A DNA stretch of 6,887 nucleotides from positions 1 through 6,887 of the forward strand of contig JACDHQ010000108.1 in NCBI GenBank assembly GCA_013820975.1, given 5' to 3'. The notes beneath the pieces were generated by a model that saw only the letters and a program-made list of their open reading frames with translations, did not search any database and was not told the origin of the DNA. A program made the position numbers and the translations under genes. This stretch comes from Gemmatimonadaceae bacterium. Its GTDB lineage: Bacteria > Gemmatimonadota > Gemmatimonadetes > Gemmatimonadales > Gemmatimonadaceae. Below, piece after piece: positions 5,954 through 6,887 of the stretch. Numbering within the stretch: position 1 is the stretch's first letter; each line of letters starts with the position of its first letter.

Positions 5954-6887
5954 CTAGATGAACGCGAATGCCAAGGGAAAGACCACCACGACAAGGGCTG
6001 CCCACGCGGCATAGATGGGCAGGTAGCCCGTCTGCCACCGCTCGAGCGCCGCGAAGCCGCCGCGACCGCGGAGGAAGCGGACGTACAGCACGGCCGACCA
6101 GGCGAGGTTCACGATGAGGATCACGTTCATCCCGAGCGCCGCGAGGCGGTTGGGCGTCGACCCGAATTCCCCGATCCGCGCCACGATGGCCCACAGGGCG
6201 AACGCGTTGGCGACGAGGGCGCTCACGACGAGCACCACCTGCACGACGTCGAAGATGCCGGGCGGCGCCTGGGGATCGCGTGCGGAGATCGAGTAGAGGA
6301 AGAGCGCGAGCACGACGACGAGGAGCGCGTCGAAGGCGATGAGCGCCCCGCGCTCGACGTTGATCCCGCGGCCCGTGACGAGCAGCGTCACGAGGAAGAC
6401 GAGGAGCGCCGCGGCGAAAAAGGGCGTGAAGAGGCGGGTGAGCACTGGCGCCATGTTCTCGATGACGCTCTGCTTCGCCTCCACCAGCCATGAGGCGATG
6501 ATCACGCCGCCCGCGAGGCCACACGGCACCAGCCACGACTCCATCACCGGCTCGATGTCGATGCCGATTGCGTTGAAGATCATGGCCGTGAACCCGACCA
6601 GCAGGGCGCCGCCGAGGGCGAGGAGGACGAAGTAGATGAACAGCTCGCCCGAGAATCGGATGAAATCCATGCGGCGCGCGACCTCGTTCCACCGGCCGCC
6701 GGCGTAGGCGATGCCGATCGCGAGCCAGAGCGCGATGGGCAGGTGCAGCACTGCGAGCACCAGCGTGTTGCTCTCCATCCCAAACGGATACGCGTTCATG
6801 ACCACGAGCGCCGTGGCGAAGGCAACGGCAATCCACCGGACCGTGGCGCCGCGCAGCTCGCGCTTCCACACGAAGAACCCCGCAAGG
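5954..6887 (-). CDS. Polytopic membrane protein, DUF4153-like, 5' end beyond the right edge
   Basis: The frame is open from the right edge to TAG 5956-5954, giving 310 visible residues. A GTG at 6871 could serve as a start, but the frame continues upstream with LAGFF and the family is longer, so I read this as the C-terminal part of a larger gene. About nine hydrophobic segments are visible, for example VAFATALVVMNAYPF, LHLPIALWLAIGIAYAGG, ELFIYFVLLALGGALLVG, LLVVVLALFLYSI and AAWAALVVVVFPLAFAF. Between segments four and five lies a conserved-looking loop, WLVEAKQSVIENMAPVLTRL. The sections RMDFIRFSGELFIY, ISARDPQAPPGIFD and ERWQTGYLPIYAAWA recall DUF4153 proteins, inner-membrane proteins of unknown function; this assignment is from memory of the family's look, not a search. 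It lies just upstream of the exported serine hydrolase and is probably co-transcribed with it. Confidence 0.82.
   Translation of the reverse strand, partial: LAGFFVWKRELRGATVRWIAVAFATALVVMNAYPFGMESNTLVLAVLHLPIALWLAIGIAYAGGRWNEVARRMDFIRFSGELFIYFVLLALGGALLVGFTAMIFNAIGIDIEPVMESWLVPCGLAGGVIIASWLVEAKQSVIENMAPVLTRLFTPFFAAALLVFLVTLLVTGRGINVERGALIAFDALLVVVLALFLYSISARDPQAPPGIFDVVQVVLVVSALVANAFALWAIVARIGEFGSTPNRLAALGMNVILIVNLAWSAVLYVRFLRGRGGFAALERWQTGYLPIYAAWAALVVVVFPLAFAFI

Noticed and set aside
4976..6493. Long plus-strand open frame (505 codons) opposite the serine hydrolase and membrane-protein genes
   Set aside because: Its product is low-complexity, rich in Arg, Glu, Asp and Gly with no domain, while the minus-strand frames carry clear motifs. 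It is an antisense shadow caused by high GC.
5055..6869. 604-codon minus-strand open frame spanning two genes
   Set aside because: It is out of frame with both the serine hydrolase and the membrane protein and gives Arg/Pro/His-rich nonsense.
1..6887. CRISPR arrays, tRNA/rRNA genes, insertion sequences, toxin-antitoxin or phage-defence genes
   Set aside because: I saw no regularly spaced repeats, no cloverleaf or rRNA-like stretches, no transposase or terminal repeats, and no defence-type domain.

Overview
The window is GC-rich (judged by eye, about two thirds G+C), densely coding bacterial chromosome with small gaps, non-ATG starts and several overlapping convergent gene ends. The signal peptides ending in AQD or PPQD, a DUF2277 protein, a large serine hydrolase with added C-terminal domains and a TPM-domain protein together suggest a soil-type, Gram-negative-like bacterium. 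Gemmatimonadota is my first guess, but this is inference from style and no marker gene is present. I see no rRNA, tRNA, CRISPR array, transposase, integrase or phage gene.

Layout from left to right: (1) 1-549, minus strand, 5' part of a lipoprotein of unknown function that runs off the left edge. (2) 707-1870, plus, one reading frame joining an alpha/beta hydrolase to a YsnE/YafP-type GNAT acetyltransferase. (3) 1851-2252, minus, an NTF2-like 'putative lumazine-binding' protein. (4) 2330-2608, plus, a DUF2277 protein. (5) 2630-3049, minus, a VOC (glyoxalase/bleomycin-resistance-like) protein whose true start may be a non-canonical ATC at 2995. (6) 3141-4274, plus, a TPM-domain protein with a signal peptide, one internal membrane segment, two zinc-ribbon-like modules and a Gly/Ser-rich tail. 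(7) 4268-5923, minus, an exported class-C beta-lactamase-like serine hydrolase. (8) 5954 to the right edge, minus, the C-terminal part of a polytopic membrane protein resembling DUF4153.

The first seven genes alternate strand at every step (-,+,-,+,-,+,-), giving three divergent and three convergent junctions. Only the last pair (membrane protein then serine hydrolase, 30 bp apart) looks like an operon. The genes therefore do not read as one pathway but as a patchwork of single-gene units for small-molecule enzymes and envelope proteins. The most notable items are the hydrolase-acetyltransferase fusion, the probable AUC start of the VOC gene, and the repeat-rich leader of the TPM gene. I found no convincing new multi-gene system.
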